Assembly (NCBI GenBank): GCA_963734065.1
Contig: CAVTFN010000005.1
Coordinates: 62,001-126,000, forward strand
Length of the DNA: 64,000 nt
Direction of reading: 5' to 3'
From: DATBLE01 sp963734065
GTDB lineage: Bacteria; Actinomycetota; Thermoleophilia; Gaiellales; Gaiellaceae
The translations under genes were made by a program, and so were the position numbers. This document shows, one piece after another, positions 21,994 to 30,693 of this stretch (the stretch's first letter is position 1; every line of letters starts with the position of its first letter). Below the pieces are notes generated by a model. That model had not been told where the DNA came from. It saw only the letters and a program-made list of their open reading frames with translations, and did not search any database.

Positions 21994-22762
21994 GCGCGGA
22001 CGATCCTGATGTCGCCGCTCATCGTCGTGCCCTTGACCTCGACCAGCGGGCCGCCGGTGGCCGATCTCGACGCCGCCGAGCTCGACCTCCGACGTGGTGT
22101 CGCCGCTGAGCGAGCGGGCATCGACGTGGAGGCGCGAGCCCTGCTTGATCCCGACGCGGACGTCGCCGGACGCGGACTTGACGTCGACCGAGCCCTCGGC
22201 AATCGAGCCGATCACCATGTCGCCCGACGCCGTCTGCAGCTTCACCTGCTTGGCCGCCTCGGCGATCTGGACGTCACCCGACGCCGAGCGGATCGTCCCG
22301 CCGCCGCCGGCCGAATCCGACCTGGACGTCACCCGAGGCGGTGTTGACGTCCGTGCGCCCACCGACCGAGCCCAGCTGGACGTCGCCGCTCGCCGAGTGG
22401 ATCTTGACGTCGCGCTCGACGTTCTCGACCTGGACGTCGCCGGAAGCAGTGTTGACCTCGAGCTTGCTCAGCCGGCCCGTGGCCCGGAAAGGCGCCGACG
22501 CGACGTTGGCGTCGACCTCGGAACCGTACGGCGCCCGGACGCGGATGTCGAACTCCTGGTCGCTCTTGAGGCCGAAGCGCTTGCGGCCCTCGACGACGAT
22601 GTCGCGGCCGTGCTGCTCGACCTTCAGGTCCTCGACGTTGCCGCGGATCGCCTCGACCTCGACCGTCGTCTCGGCGACGTCGGCCGTCTCGACCTCGACG
22701 CGGCCGGCGCCGATCCCGAAGCGCAGCTTCGGCGGGTCCGGGGTGGCGAAGTCGTACCTCAC
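21990..22762 (-). CDS. DUF4097 beta-strand-repeat protein with repeated ASGDV motif
   Basis: The protein starts VRYDFATPDPPKLRFGIGAG and is built of short beta-strand repeats. From about residue 95 a TASGDV/SASGDV unit recurs about every 19 residues (VNTASGDVQV, IHSASGDVQL, VNTASGDVQV, IRSASGDVQI, LQTASGDMVI, VKSASGDVRV, then LSGDT and MSGDIRI). This is the DUF4097 (adhesin-like, putative) family and would form a right-handed beta-helix or solenoid. No signal peptide or transmembrane helix is seen, so it may be cytoplasmic. Breaks are near 22315 and 22062. Its GTG overlaps the stop of a 42-residue ORF. Confidence 0.82.
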
Positions 22763-22887
22763 CGGGATCCCCTCCTCCGCCGCGACGTGCCGCGGATGCG
22801 GGTCGGCCGGAGGTCGACGCGGTCGTTGCGACGATCGGATGCCTCCCATTCCGGCAGATGTCCGAACAGTCCGGGCTGGTACCTCAT
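22759..22887 (-). CDS. Small 42-residue protein with strong ribosome-binding site
   Basis: The frame begins MRYQPGLFGHLPEWEASDR and ends RRRRGSR. It is preceded by GGAGGAGGC directly before the ATG, one of the best Shine-Dalgarno sequences in the window, and its TGA overlaps the GTG of the DUF4097 gene (GTGA). The tail is very basic (ten Arg in the last twenty residues). I do not recognise a family. It may be a real small protein or a leader ORF that couples translation of the DUF4097 gene. Codon use is too short to judge. Confidence 0.6.
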   Translation of the reverse strand: MRYQPGLFGHLPEWEASDRRNDRVDLRPTRIRGTSRRRRGSR

Positions 22888-22898
22888 GCCTCCTCCTT

Positions 22899-23359
22899 TC
22901 AGCTCTGGCCGTAGCCGGTCAGCCGGCTGCCGATGCGGCCGCTCGACGCGACCGCGCTCGTCAGCCCCCTGGCCAGGGCCTTGACGATCCAGGTGTTCAC
23001 GGACACGCCCTCCTTCGCGGCCGCGCCCTCGACCGACGACCTTCAGCGAGTCGGGCAGGCGGAGCGTGATGCGGGCGGTGAGACCGTCCTCGGCGCGGAG
23101 GCGCGGGGCGCTCCTCCTCGTGCTCGACGTAGACGAGCGAGGGCTCCTGGCCGGCGAGGCGGATCTCGACGTGGCCCGCGCGGAGCTGCGAGCTGACCTC
23201 GAGCGCGGCCTCGGACAGGAGCTCGAGCAGGCGCAACCGCAGCGAGGGGGCGAGCGCCTGGCTCAGCCGATCCGCTGCGACCGCAACCTGCTCGTCGCCG
23301 ATGCCCGCCAGCGCGGCGAGCTCGGTCTGCAGTGCCTGAACGTGCGTATCGAGTTGCAT
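22899..23359 (-). CDS. Ribbon-helix-helix (HicB/Arc-like) regulator
   Basis: About 153 residues. The N-terminal two thirds are helical (MQLDTHVQALQTELAALAG, then SQALAPSLRLRLLELLSEAA and GHVEIRLAGQEPSLVYVEHE). The C-terminal part, after a break near 23105, reads ARITLRLPDSLK, VEGAAAKEGVSVNTWIVKAL, a ribbon-helix-helix of the HicB/Arc type. A second break lies near 23040. No toxin partner of the HicA type is next to it. Instead it heads the sORF-DUF4097-MFS-pabB-pabC run. Its ATG is one base from a perfect palindrome that overlaps the promoter, which suggests autoregulation. Confidence 0.75.
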
Positions 23360-23360
23360 C

Positions 23361-23381
23361 GTGATGTCATTATGACATCAC
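23361..23381. promoter_or_regulatory. Perfect 21-bp palindromic operator at the RHH operon start
   Basis: GTGATGTCAT-T-ATGACATCAC is a perfect inverted repeat with a one-base centre, ending one base before the ATG of the regulator gene. It covers the -10 region and the predicted transcription start, the classical place for a repressor. Confidence 0.8.
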
Positions 23382-23396
23382 TTAGCTGTCTGTCAA
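23369..23396 (-). promoter_or_regulatory. Near-consensus promoter TTGACA-16-CATAAT, leaderless
   Basis: On the minus strand TTGACA (23396-23391) is followed after 16 bases by CATAAT (23374-23369). Transcription would begin about 23362-23359, at or next to the ATG, so the regulator mRNA is predicted to be leaderless. The -35 overlaps the stop codon of the upstream transglycosylase gene. Confidence 0.7.
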
Positions 23397-23965
23397 GTGT
23401 CTTTCTGTTGTCGAAGTGACGAATAGGCGTGGCGGTAGGTGTCCTTCAGGTGCTCGACGCGGTCGACGAAGTCCCGCGTCTCGTCGAACTGGATCGGCAG
23501 TCCGCGCGCGCGCCAGCGGTCGACGTTGGCCTGGCCGGCGTTGTACGCGGCGAGCGCGAGCCGCTCGGAGCCGTACTTGTCCAGCAGGTGACGCGAGGTA
23601 CCACGCGCCGTAGCGGACGTTGATCTCGGGGTCGTACAGGTCGGAGACGCGGAACTGCGACCCGCCGGTGCGCTCGGCGATGCCCTCCGCCGTCGTCGGG
23701 CAGCAGCTGCATCAGGCCGACCGCGCCCGCGGTCGGAGCGCGCGTCGGCGTGGAACTTGCTCTCCTGGTAGATCACCGCCGCGAGCAGCGCCGGGTCGAG
23801 CTGGTAGTTCCGCGCGTGGCCGAGGACGATGCTCCTCGTAGTGCAGCGGGTGCCAGAGACGCTCGTACCAGGCGGGCTGCGTGAGGTGGATCGTCCCGAA
23901 GGTGGCGAGCAGGACCGCGATCACGGTCGCGCCGAGGACGAGACGGCCGCGCGGACGGCGGTCAC
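23393..23965 (-). CDS. Membrane-anchored lytic murein transglycosylase (SLT domain)
   Basis: An N-terminal signal or anchor helix (VLGATVIAVLLATFGTIHL) is followed by a Slt70-type lysozyme-like domain. YQESKFHADARSDRGAVG carries the catalytic glutamate. GLMQLLP, then INVRYGAWYLRHLLDKYG and LALAAYNAGQANVDRW complete the family pattern. It cleaves peptidoglycan glycan strands to 1,6-anhydro products. There are five breaks. The start is the GTG at 23965, overlapping the coaE stop (GTGA) with a break inside the first 15 codons, or a later GTG at 23924. Confidence 0.82.
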
Positions 23966-24512
23966 CCGGTCAGGCGGTCGAGCACCTGCCCGACGAACGC
24001 GTCGAGCTCGTCGAGCGTGCCGTCGTTCACGTAGGCGAAGTCTGCGCGCGCGACCTTCTCGGCGTCGGGGAGCAGCCTGGCCGCGCGCGCGTCGTCGGCG
24101 CCGCCCGGTCGCGTCCGGCTCGAACGCTCGGCGGGCGCGGTGATCACGACCACCGCGTCGAAGCGCTCCTCGCCGCCGGTCTCGAACAGGAGCGGGATCT
24201 CGGTCGCGGCGACCTTCGGCGTCGAGACCCGCGAGCCACGCTTCCTGCTCGCGCCGAACGCGGGGGTGGAGCAGACCCTCCAGCCAGCCGAGCTGCTCGC
24301 GGTCGGCGAAGACGACCGCGGCGATTCCGGCTCGGTCGGTCGGTTCCGAGCGCGCTCCTCGAGCGCGGCGCGCACCTCCGGATCCTCGCCGATCAGCGGT
24401 GGACGACGTCGTCGGCGGACAGCGTCGGGACGCCGCGCCGCGCGAACGCCGCCAGCGCCTCGGACTTCCCCGCTCCGATGCCGCCGGTGACGGCGACGGT
24501 GAGCGGCGTCAC
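23962..24512 (-). CDS. coaE: Dephospho-CoA kinase
   Basis: CoaE phosphorylates dephospho-CoA in the last step of CoA synthesis. The start VTPLTVAVTGGIGAGKSEALAAF holds the P-loop. GVPTLSADDVVH is the conserved aspartate region, and the C-terminus reads ADFAYVNDGTLDELDAFVGQVL. Together with panB and panC elsewhere in the window it belongs to the CoA pathway. Six or more frame breaks occur in 550 bases. It begins nine bases after rpsA, the usual actinobacterial rpsA-coaE order. Confidence 0.88.
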
Positions 24513-24520
24513 GGGCGCGG

Positions 24521-25922
24521 CTAGGAAGGCTCGTCGGTCGGGCTCGGCGCTCGGCGCCGCTGTCTCGGTCCGCCGGCTGCCGGCTCGGCTGTCGGCTCGC
24601 GTCGCGCTCCGGCCTCGGCTCGGCTCGGCTCTCTTCCGCGGCCGCCTCCGGCTCCTGCGCCTCGAGCTCGGCTCGTCGTCTTCCGCGACCTCGCCTCCGG
24701 CTCCTCGCGGCCTCGACGCTCGGTCGGCCGGCGTCGTCGGCGAAGACCTCCTCGGAGAGGTCGATCTGCGGGCGGAGCGGCTCGGCGCCCTCTGCCCAGC
24801 GGCTGCGACTGCGTCGCCGTCCTCGATCCGCTTCAGCGAGAGCGAGAGCCGGCGGCGCTCGGCGTCGACCTCGATGATCTTCACGTTGACGAGGTCGCCC
24901 TGGGAGACGACCTCGCGCGGGTTCTCGACGTGGTGCTGCGGCGAGCTCGGAGATGTGCACGAGACCCTCGACGCCGGGGAGGATCTCGACGAACGCGCCG
25001 AACGTGACCACCTTCGTGACGCGGCCCTGGACGACGTCGCCCTCGCCGTAGCTGTCGAGCACCTGCTGCCACGGATCGGTCTGCGTCTGCTTGAGGCCGA
25101 GCGAGATCCGCTGGCGGTCGCGGTCGATGTCGAGCACCTTGACCTTGACCGTCTGGCCGATCTCGAGCACCTCGGACGGATGGTTGACGTGCGTCCACGA
25201 GAGCTCGGAGATGTGGATCAGGCCGTCCATGCCGTCGAGGTCGACGAACGCGCCGAAGTCGACGATGTTCGAGATCTGGCCCTCGACCACGTCGCCCGGG
25301 TGCGAGGCGGTCGAGGATCGCCTGGCGCATCTCCTTGCGCTCGTCCTCGAGGACGGCGCGGCGCGAGAGCACGACGTTGTTCCGCGAGCGGTTGAGCTCG
25401 ATCACCTTGCAGCGCAGCTCCTTGGCCGAGGAACTCGTCGAGGTCCTGGACGCGGCGGATGTCGACCAGCGACGCCGGCAGGAAGCCGCGCACGCCGAGG
25501 TCGAGGATCAGGCCGCCCTTGACGACCTCGATCACCTTGCCCGTCACCGGCTGGCCGCTCTCGGCCGCCTGCTCGATCGCCTTCCACGCCAGCTCGAAGC
25601 GGGCGCGCTTCTTCGACAGGATCAGCCGGCCCTCGGCGTCCTCCTTGGTGAGCACGAGCGCGTCGATCTCGTCGCCCAGCGCGACCTCGTCGGCCGGGTT
25701 GATCGAGCGCCGGATCGAGAGCTCGGCGACGGGGATGACGCCCTCCGACTTGTAGCCGATGTCGACGAGGACCTCGTCCTTGTCCACGCGGACGACCTTC
25801 CCGTGGACGACCTCGCCCTCGTTGATCGTCGGGAACGTCGAGTCGTAGTCAGGGATCAGCTCGCCGTCCGGACCGGTAGTCCAGACGCCTGCGTCGCTCG
25901 TGTCGATCGTCTCGTTCTGCAT
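24521..25922 (-). CDS. rpsA: 30S ribosomal protein S1
   Basis: S1 recruits and unfolds mRNA on the 30S subunit. Four S1 (OB-fold) repeats are visible, starting at INEGEVVHGKVVRVDKDEVL, GQPVTGKVIEVVKGGLILDL, VVEGQISNIVDFGAFVDLDG and VVQGRVTKVVTFGAFVEILP. A long acidic and Arg-rich tail follows, ending TDEPS before the TAG at 24521. The N-terminus MQNETIDTSDAGVW is unbroken. Breaks are near 25425, 25305, 24940 and in the tail. Length of about 467 residues fits actinobacterial S1. Confidence 0.93.
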
Positions 25923-25934
25923 TGGAAGCGGGTC

Positions 25935-25940
25935 AGTATA
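25935..25940 (-). promoter_or_regulatory. TATACT -10 box of rpsA
   Basis: GGTATACTG on the minus strand lies 12 bases before the rpsA ATG. The hexamer is close to consensus, with no convincing -35. The leader would be only a few bases long, unusual for S1, which often has a structured leader. Confidence 0.5.
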
Positions 25941-26116
25941 CCGGGGCCTCCATAAGACGCCCTCTTCGTTGGCCGGTTAGCGGGGTACCGTCACGCGGCC
26001 GCCTCTGGGCCGCCTCGGCCACCGGGTTTTCACCGAATCCGCACCGATCCGGTCGGGCGAGGTATGTCAGCATTCGCCCCGCATCAAAGGCAAGCGACCT
26101 CAAAGGGGGGAATGCG

Positions 26117-28022
26117 TTGAGACACGCTTTCGACAGAAGATGGATGCGCTGGACCGTTCCGCTGGCGCTCGCAGCGGCCGTCGGCGCCGTGCTCGTGGCG
26201 ACGCTCGCATCGCCCAAGAGGGCATCGGCCGACGTCGTGATCGCAGGCGCGCGGTCGATCTCGGACCCCGTCTCGATCGCCTACGGGGTGCAGAAGAAGG
26301 ACGCGACGACGAACGTGCACGTGCTGGCGTTCAACGACCTGCACGGGAACCTGGAGGCTGCCGGGAACAACATCTACGGCCACTTCGCCGGGGGTGCGGC
26401 CTACCTCGCGAAGACGATCAAGGACCGCCAGGCCCAGTACGGCAGCCAGGAGGCGACCATCTTCGCGGGAGACAACATCGGAGCCAGCCCGCTTGCGAAC
26501 GGGCTCTTCTTCGAGGAGCCGATCACCGTCGCGAGCGAACCTGATGAACGTCGACTTCGCCTCGGTCGGCAACCATGAGTTCGACAAGGGCAGCGCGGAG
26601 CTCCTCCGGATCCAGAACGGCGGCTGCCGCCCGGTCGAGGGCTGCACGGCTGCACCGTACGCGCTGGCGAACGGCGGTAGCACGAACGTCTATCCGGGCG
26701 CCGATTTCCAGTACCTGGCGGCCAACGTCGTCGTGGACGCGACCGGCAAGACCCTCTTCCCGGCCTACGCGACGAAGACGTTCCGGACCGACCACGGCAA
26801 CAAGAAGCTCGAGGTCGGCTTCATCGGCGAGGTGCTGCGGGACGACGCCGACGATCGTCACCCCGACCGGCGTGGCCGGACTGACCTTCGAGGACGAGGC
26901 CGACACAGCCAACGCCCTCGTCCGGAGCAAGAATGCGAAGCATGTCGGCGCCTGGGTACTGGTCATCCACCAGGGCGGCCAGCAGTCCGGAACGGCGGCC
27001 CTGAACGGGTGCGCCGGGAATCTCGCCGGCAGCGACATCGACAAGATCGCCCAGCGCCTCGACCCGAGGATCAAGGTGATCGTCTCGGCTCACACGCACA
27101 ACGAGTACCGCTGCACGGTCACGGCGGGCGGCGTCACGCGCCTGGTCACCAGCGCCGCGTCGTTCGGTCGGATCCTGACGCGACATCACGCTGACGCTCG
27201 ACGACAAGTCGGGCGACGCTGGTGCAGGCCAGCGCGCAGAACTAGATCGTGGACAACGCGCTCAACCTGCGGGTCGAGCGCCACGACGATCCGCCAGCCC
27301 GATCCCTCGAAGGAGGATCCGGCCGTCGCAGGCGGTTGTCAACCAGTACGTGACCGCGTCGGCACCACTGGCGAACCAGGTGATCGGAAGCATCCAGGGC
27401 GACCTGACGCGGACCGGCTCGCCGCTCGGCGAGTCGACCCTCGGCGACGTGATCGCCGACGCGCAGCTACGTCGCCACCCAGCCGGCCGGCCTGGGCGCG
27501 GCGCAGCTCGCCTTCATGAACCCCGGCGGGATCCGCGGTGACATGCGGCGTCAACGACATCTCCGTCCGGCGGCGAGGCCCCGGGCCAGGTGACCTACGG
27601 CGAGGCCTTCACCGTGCAGCCGTTCGGGAACAGTCTGGTCACGAAGACGATGACCGGCGACATGATCCGGCGGCTGCTGCAGCAGCAGTTCCTGGGCTGC
27701 GGAGGGACCGCCCCGGCGGCCGGACGATTCCTGCAGATCTCGTCGACCTTCTCGTACGAGTCGGCTCCCGGCGCAGCCGAGCTGCACCGACAAGATCGGC
27801 CGGATGTTCGTGAACGGCGCCGAGGTCGGCCCGACCGAGTCGTTCCGCGTGACGATGAACAACTTCCTCGCGGCGGGCGGCGACGGCTTCACGGTCTTCA
27901 ACGAGGGAACGGACGCACTCGGCGGGGCCCAGGACATCGACGCCCTCGTCGAATACTTCACGGCGGCCGGACCGGCCGGTATCGCGGTCCCGCCCCTCGA
28001 CCGGATCGTGCCCAAGCCATAG
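26117..28022 (+). CDS. Secreted bifunctional 5'-nucleotidase/2',3'-cyclic phosphodiesterase (UshA family)
   Basis: It starts at TTG 26117 after AAGGGGGG, an unusual start chosen because the ATG five bases earlier is followed at once by a stop. A signal peptide (VPLALAAAVGAVLVATLASP) leads into the metallophosphatase domain: VLAFNDLHGNLEA, FAGDNIGASPLANGLFFEEP, FASVGNHEFDKG and IVSAHTHNEYRC. The C-terminal nucleotidase domain has YGEAFTVQPFGNSLVTKTMT and RVTMNNFLAAGGDGFTVF. It hydrolyses extracellular nucleotides for phosphate and nucleoside salvage. About seven breaks occur, clustered between 27180 and 27600. The product is about 635 residues. Confidence 0.88.
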
Positions 28023-28061
28023 GCAGGCTCGAGAGCTGGCCGCGCACCGGCGGGTGCGCGG

Positions 28062-30664
28062 CTAGCTCTTCGCCTCGTTCCAGTCGGCGCCCGCGCCGAC
28101 GTCGACCGCGAGCGGCGGGTCGAGCGGGTAGGCGCCGCACATCTCCTCGCGGACGAGCTCCTTCACGGCGCGTCAGCTCGGCGTCGGGCGCCTCGAGCAG
28201 GAGCTCGTCGTGCACCTGGAGCACGAGCCGGGCGCTGCGGCCCTCGTCGCGGAGCCGGCGGTGGATCGCGGATCATCGCCACCTTGATGATGTCGGCGTT
28301 CGAGCCCTGCATGACGAAGTTGACGGCGAGCCGCTCGCCGAGCGACGCGGGTCTGGCGGTTCTGAGGCGCGGATCTCCGGCACCGGCCGGCGCCGGCCGA
28401 GCAGGCTCGTCACGTAGCCGTCCCGCGCTGCCTCCTCGATCGTGCGCGCGATGAAATCCTGCACGTGCGGGAAGCGGGCGAGGTAGGCGTCGATGTACTC
28501 CTGCGCCTGCTCGCGCGGGATCTCGAGGTTCTCGGAGAGGCCGAACGCGGAGATCCCGTAGATGATCCCGAAGTTGATCATCTTCGCGACGTCGCGCTCG
28601 CCCTTGGTCAGCGTCGCCGGATCCTTGCCGAGCACCTCCGCCGCGGTCGCCGTGTGGATGTCCTCGCCGCGCGCGAACGCCTCGCGCAGCTTCGGCTCGC
28701 CGGAGACGTGCGCGAGGATCCGCAGCTCGATCTGCGAGTAGTCGGCCGAGAGCAGCTTGCGAGCCCGGCTCGGCGACGAACGCGGAGCGGATCTCGCGGC
28801 CGAGCTCGGTGCGGATCGGGATCGCCTGGAGGTTCGGGTTCGAGGTCGAGAGCCGGCCGGTGGCGGCGACCGCCTGGTTGAACGTCGTGTGCAGGCGGCC
28901 GTCGCTCGCCGATCAGCGCGGGCAGCGGCCCGAGGTAGGTGTTGAGGAGCTTCGAGCAGCTCGCGCCACTCCTCGATCACGGCGACGATCGCGTGCTCGT
29001 CGCGGATCGTGCGCAGCACGCGCGTGTCGGTCGAGTAGCCGGTCTTGCCCTTGCGGCCCGGCGGTCAGGCCGAGCTTCTCGAAGAGGATCGCGCGCGACC
29101 TGCTGGGTCGAGCCGAGCATGAACTCCTCGCCGGCGAGCTCGTACGCGCTGCGACTCGAGCTCCTCGACGCGGTCGGCGAGCCGCGCCGTGATCTCGCCC
29201 ATCCGGTAGGTGTCGATCTTGACCCCGGCGTCCTCCATCGCGGCGAGCACCGCGGTCAGCGGCAGCTCGATCGTCTCGTAGAGCTCGAGGTCTGCCGCGC
29301 TCGAGCGAGCCGCGCGCGCATCGGCGACGCGAGCCGGAGCGGCAACGCCGCCGCGGCGGACGAGCGCGGCGTCTCCTCGTCGGCCTCGGGCTCGGGCCGG
29401 ACGCTCGACCCCGTACTCGGCGGCGAGGTCGTCGAGCTCGTACGACGCCCGCCCGGGCTCGATCAGGTACGCGGCGAGCAGCGTGTCGTCTGCGCGGCAC
29501 GACCCGCTGCGCCTTGGCGTCGTGAGCCACGAGCTCGAACACCTCGTAACACAGTGTTACTCGGCCTCGGGCCGACGACGACGCCCTCGTCGGTCGCGAT
29601 GGCGACGCGGCTCGTCGTCGACCGCGAGCCCGACGGTCGCACCTTGTAGCACCGTGTTACTTGCGTCGTCGGCCTCGCGCCAGGCGACCGCGTCGCCCTC
29701 GACGACCCGCGGCGGCCGCGGCCGGGAGCGCCTCGTCGAGCTCGTCGACGCGCTTGAGGAGCGCCGCGGAACTCGAAGCGGCGGAACATCTCCTTCAGCT
29801 GCGAGCGGTCGGGCGGCGCGAGCACGAGCTCGGCCGGGTCGCAGTCGATGTCGAGGTCGCGCCGCATCGTCGCGAGCTCCTTCGACGCGCGCGCCTGGTC
29901 GGCGTGCTCGGCGATCGCCTTCGCGCCGCGCCGGGCGACAGCTCGTCCGACGTGCTCGAGCACCGCCTCGAGCGAGCCGTACTGCGGCGATCAGCTGCGC
30001 CGGCGGTCTTGTCGCCGATCCCGGGGACGCCGGGGATGTTGTCGGAGGTGTCGCCCTTGAGGCCGATGAAGTCGGGCACCTGGTCGGGCCGGATCGCCGT
30101 AGCGCGCCTCGACCCGCTCGGGCGTGTAGACGTGGACGTCGGCGACGCCGCGCGGCGTCATCATCAGGCAGACGTTCTCGGAGACGAGCTGGAAGGCGTC
30201 GCGGTCGGTGGAGACGACGCAGGTCGGATCCCGGCCTCGTCGGCCCGCGTCGCGAGCGTGGCGATCACGTCGTCGGCCTCCCAGCCCTCGAACTCGAGGT
30301 TGCGGTAGCCGAACGCCTCGACGATCGGCCGGAAGTACGGGAACTGCTCGCGCAGGAGGTCCGGCATCGGCCTGCGGCCCTCCTTGTAGTCGGCCGAGCA
30401 GCTCGCGCCGCGGTGCGACGGGCCGCGTGTCCCACGCGACCGCGACGCCCTTCGGCCGGTAGTCGGAGAGCAGCTTGAAGAGCATGTTCGTGAACCCGAG
30501 CAGCGCGTTCGTCGGGAAGCCCTCGCGTCGTCGCGAGCTCCTCGGGCAGCGCGAAGAAGGCGCGGTAGGCGAGGTTGTTGCCGTCGACGAGGAAGAGCTC
30601 GGCACTCGCGGGCGGGCGCGTCGTCGAGCTCGAGCTCGGCCCCGGTCAGCGTCTTCGGGGACAT
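28062..30664 (-). CDS. polA: DNA polymerase I
   Basis: The 5' nuclease domain comes first: FLVDGNNLAYRAFFALPEEL, WEADDVIATLATRADEAG, DFIGLKGDTSDNIPGVPGIG. A degenerate 3'-5' exonuclease region follows with ELVAHDAKAQR. The polymerase domain has motif A LSADYSQIELRILAHVSGEP, motif B AKMINFGIIYGISAFGLSE and motif C LVLQVHDELLLEAP. It fills gaps in repair and removes Okazaki primers. The span encodes about 867 residues, the usual size. More than a dozen frame breaks are present. Two operator-like palindromes lie inside the exonuclease part. Confidence 0.94.
29546..29560. repeat. 15-bp perfect palindrome inside polA
   Basis: GTAACAC-A-GTGTTAC is a perfect inverted repeat with a one-base centre and is AT-rich for this genome. 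A near-identical copy lies exactly 100 bases away at 29646. It looks like a TetR-type operator but sits within coding sequence. Confidence 0.6.
29646..29660. repeat. Second copy of the palindrome inside polA
   Basis: GTAGCAC-C-GTGTTAC differs from the palindrome at 29546 by one arm base and the centre base. Both copies encode SNTVL in one minus-strand frame. Confidence 0.55.
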
Positions 30665-30693
30665 GGCGCAACGCTATCGGTCCCGAGCCTCGA

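Noticed and set aside
22899..23381. Classical HicAB toxin-antitoxin pair
   Set aside because: The regulator has a HicB-like C-terminus, but the adjacent 42-residue ORF has none of the HicA dsRBD-like features (no GxxxxRxxGSHh motif).
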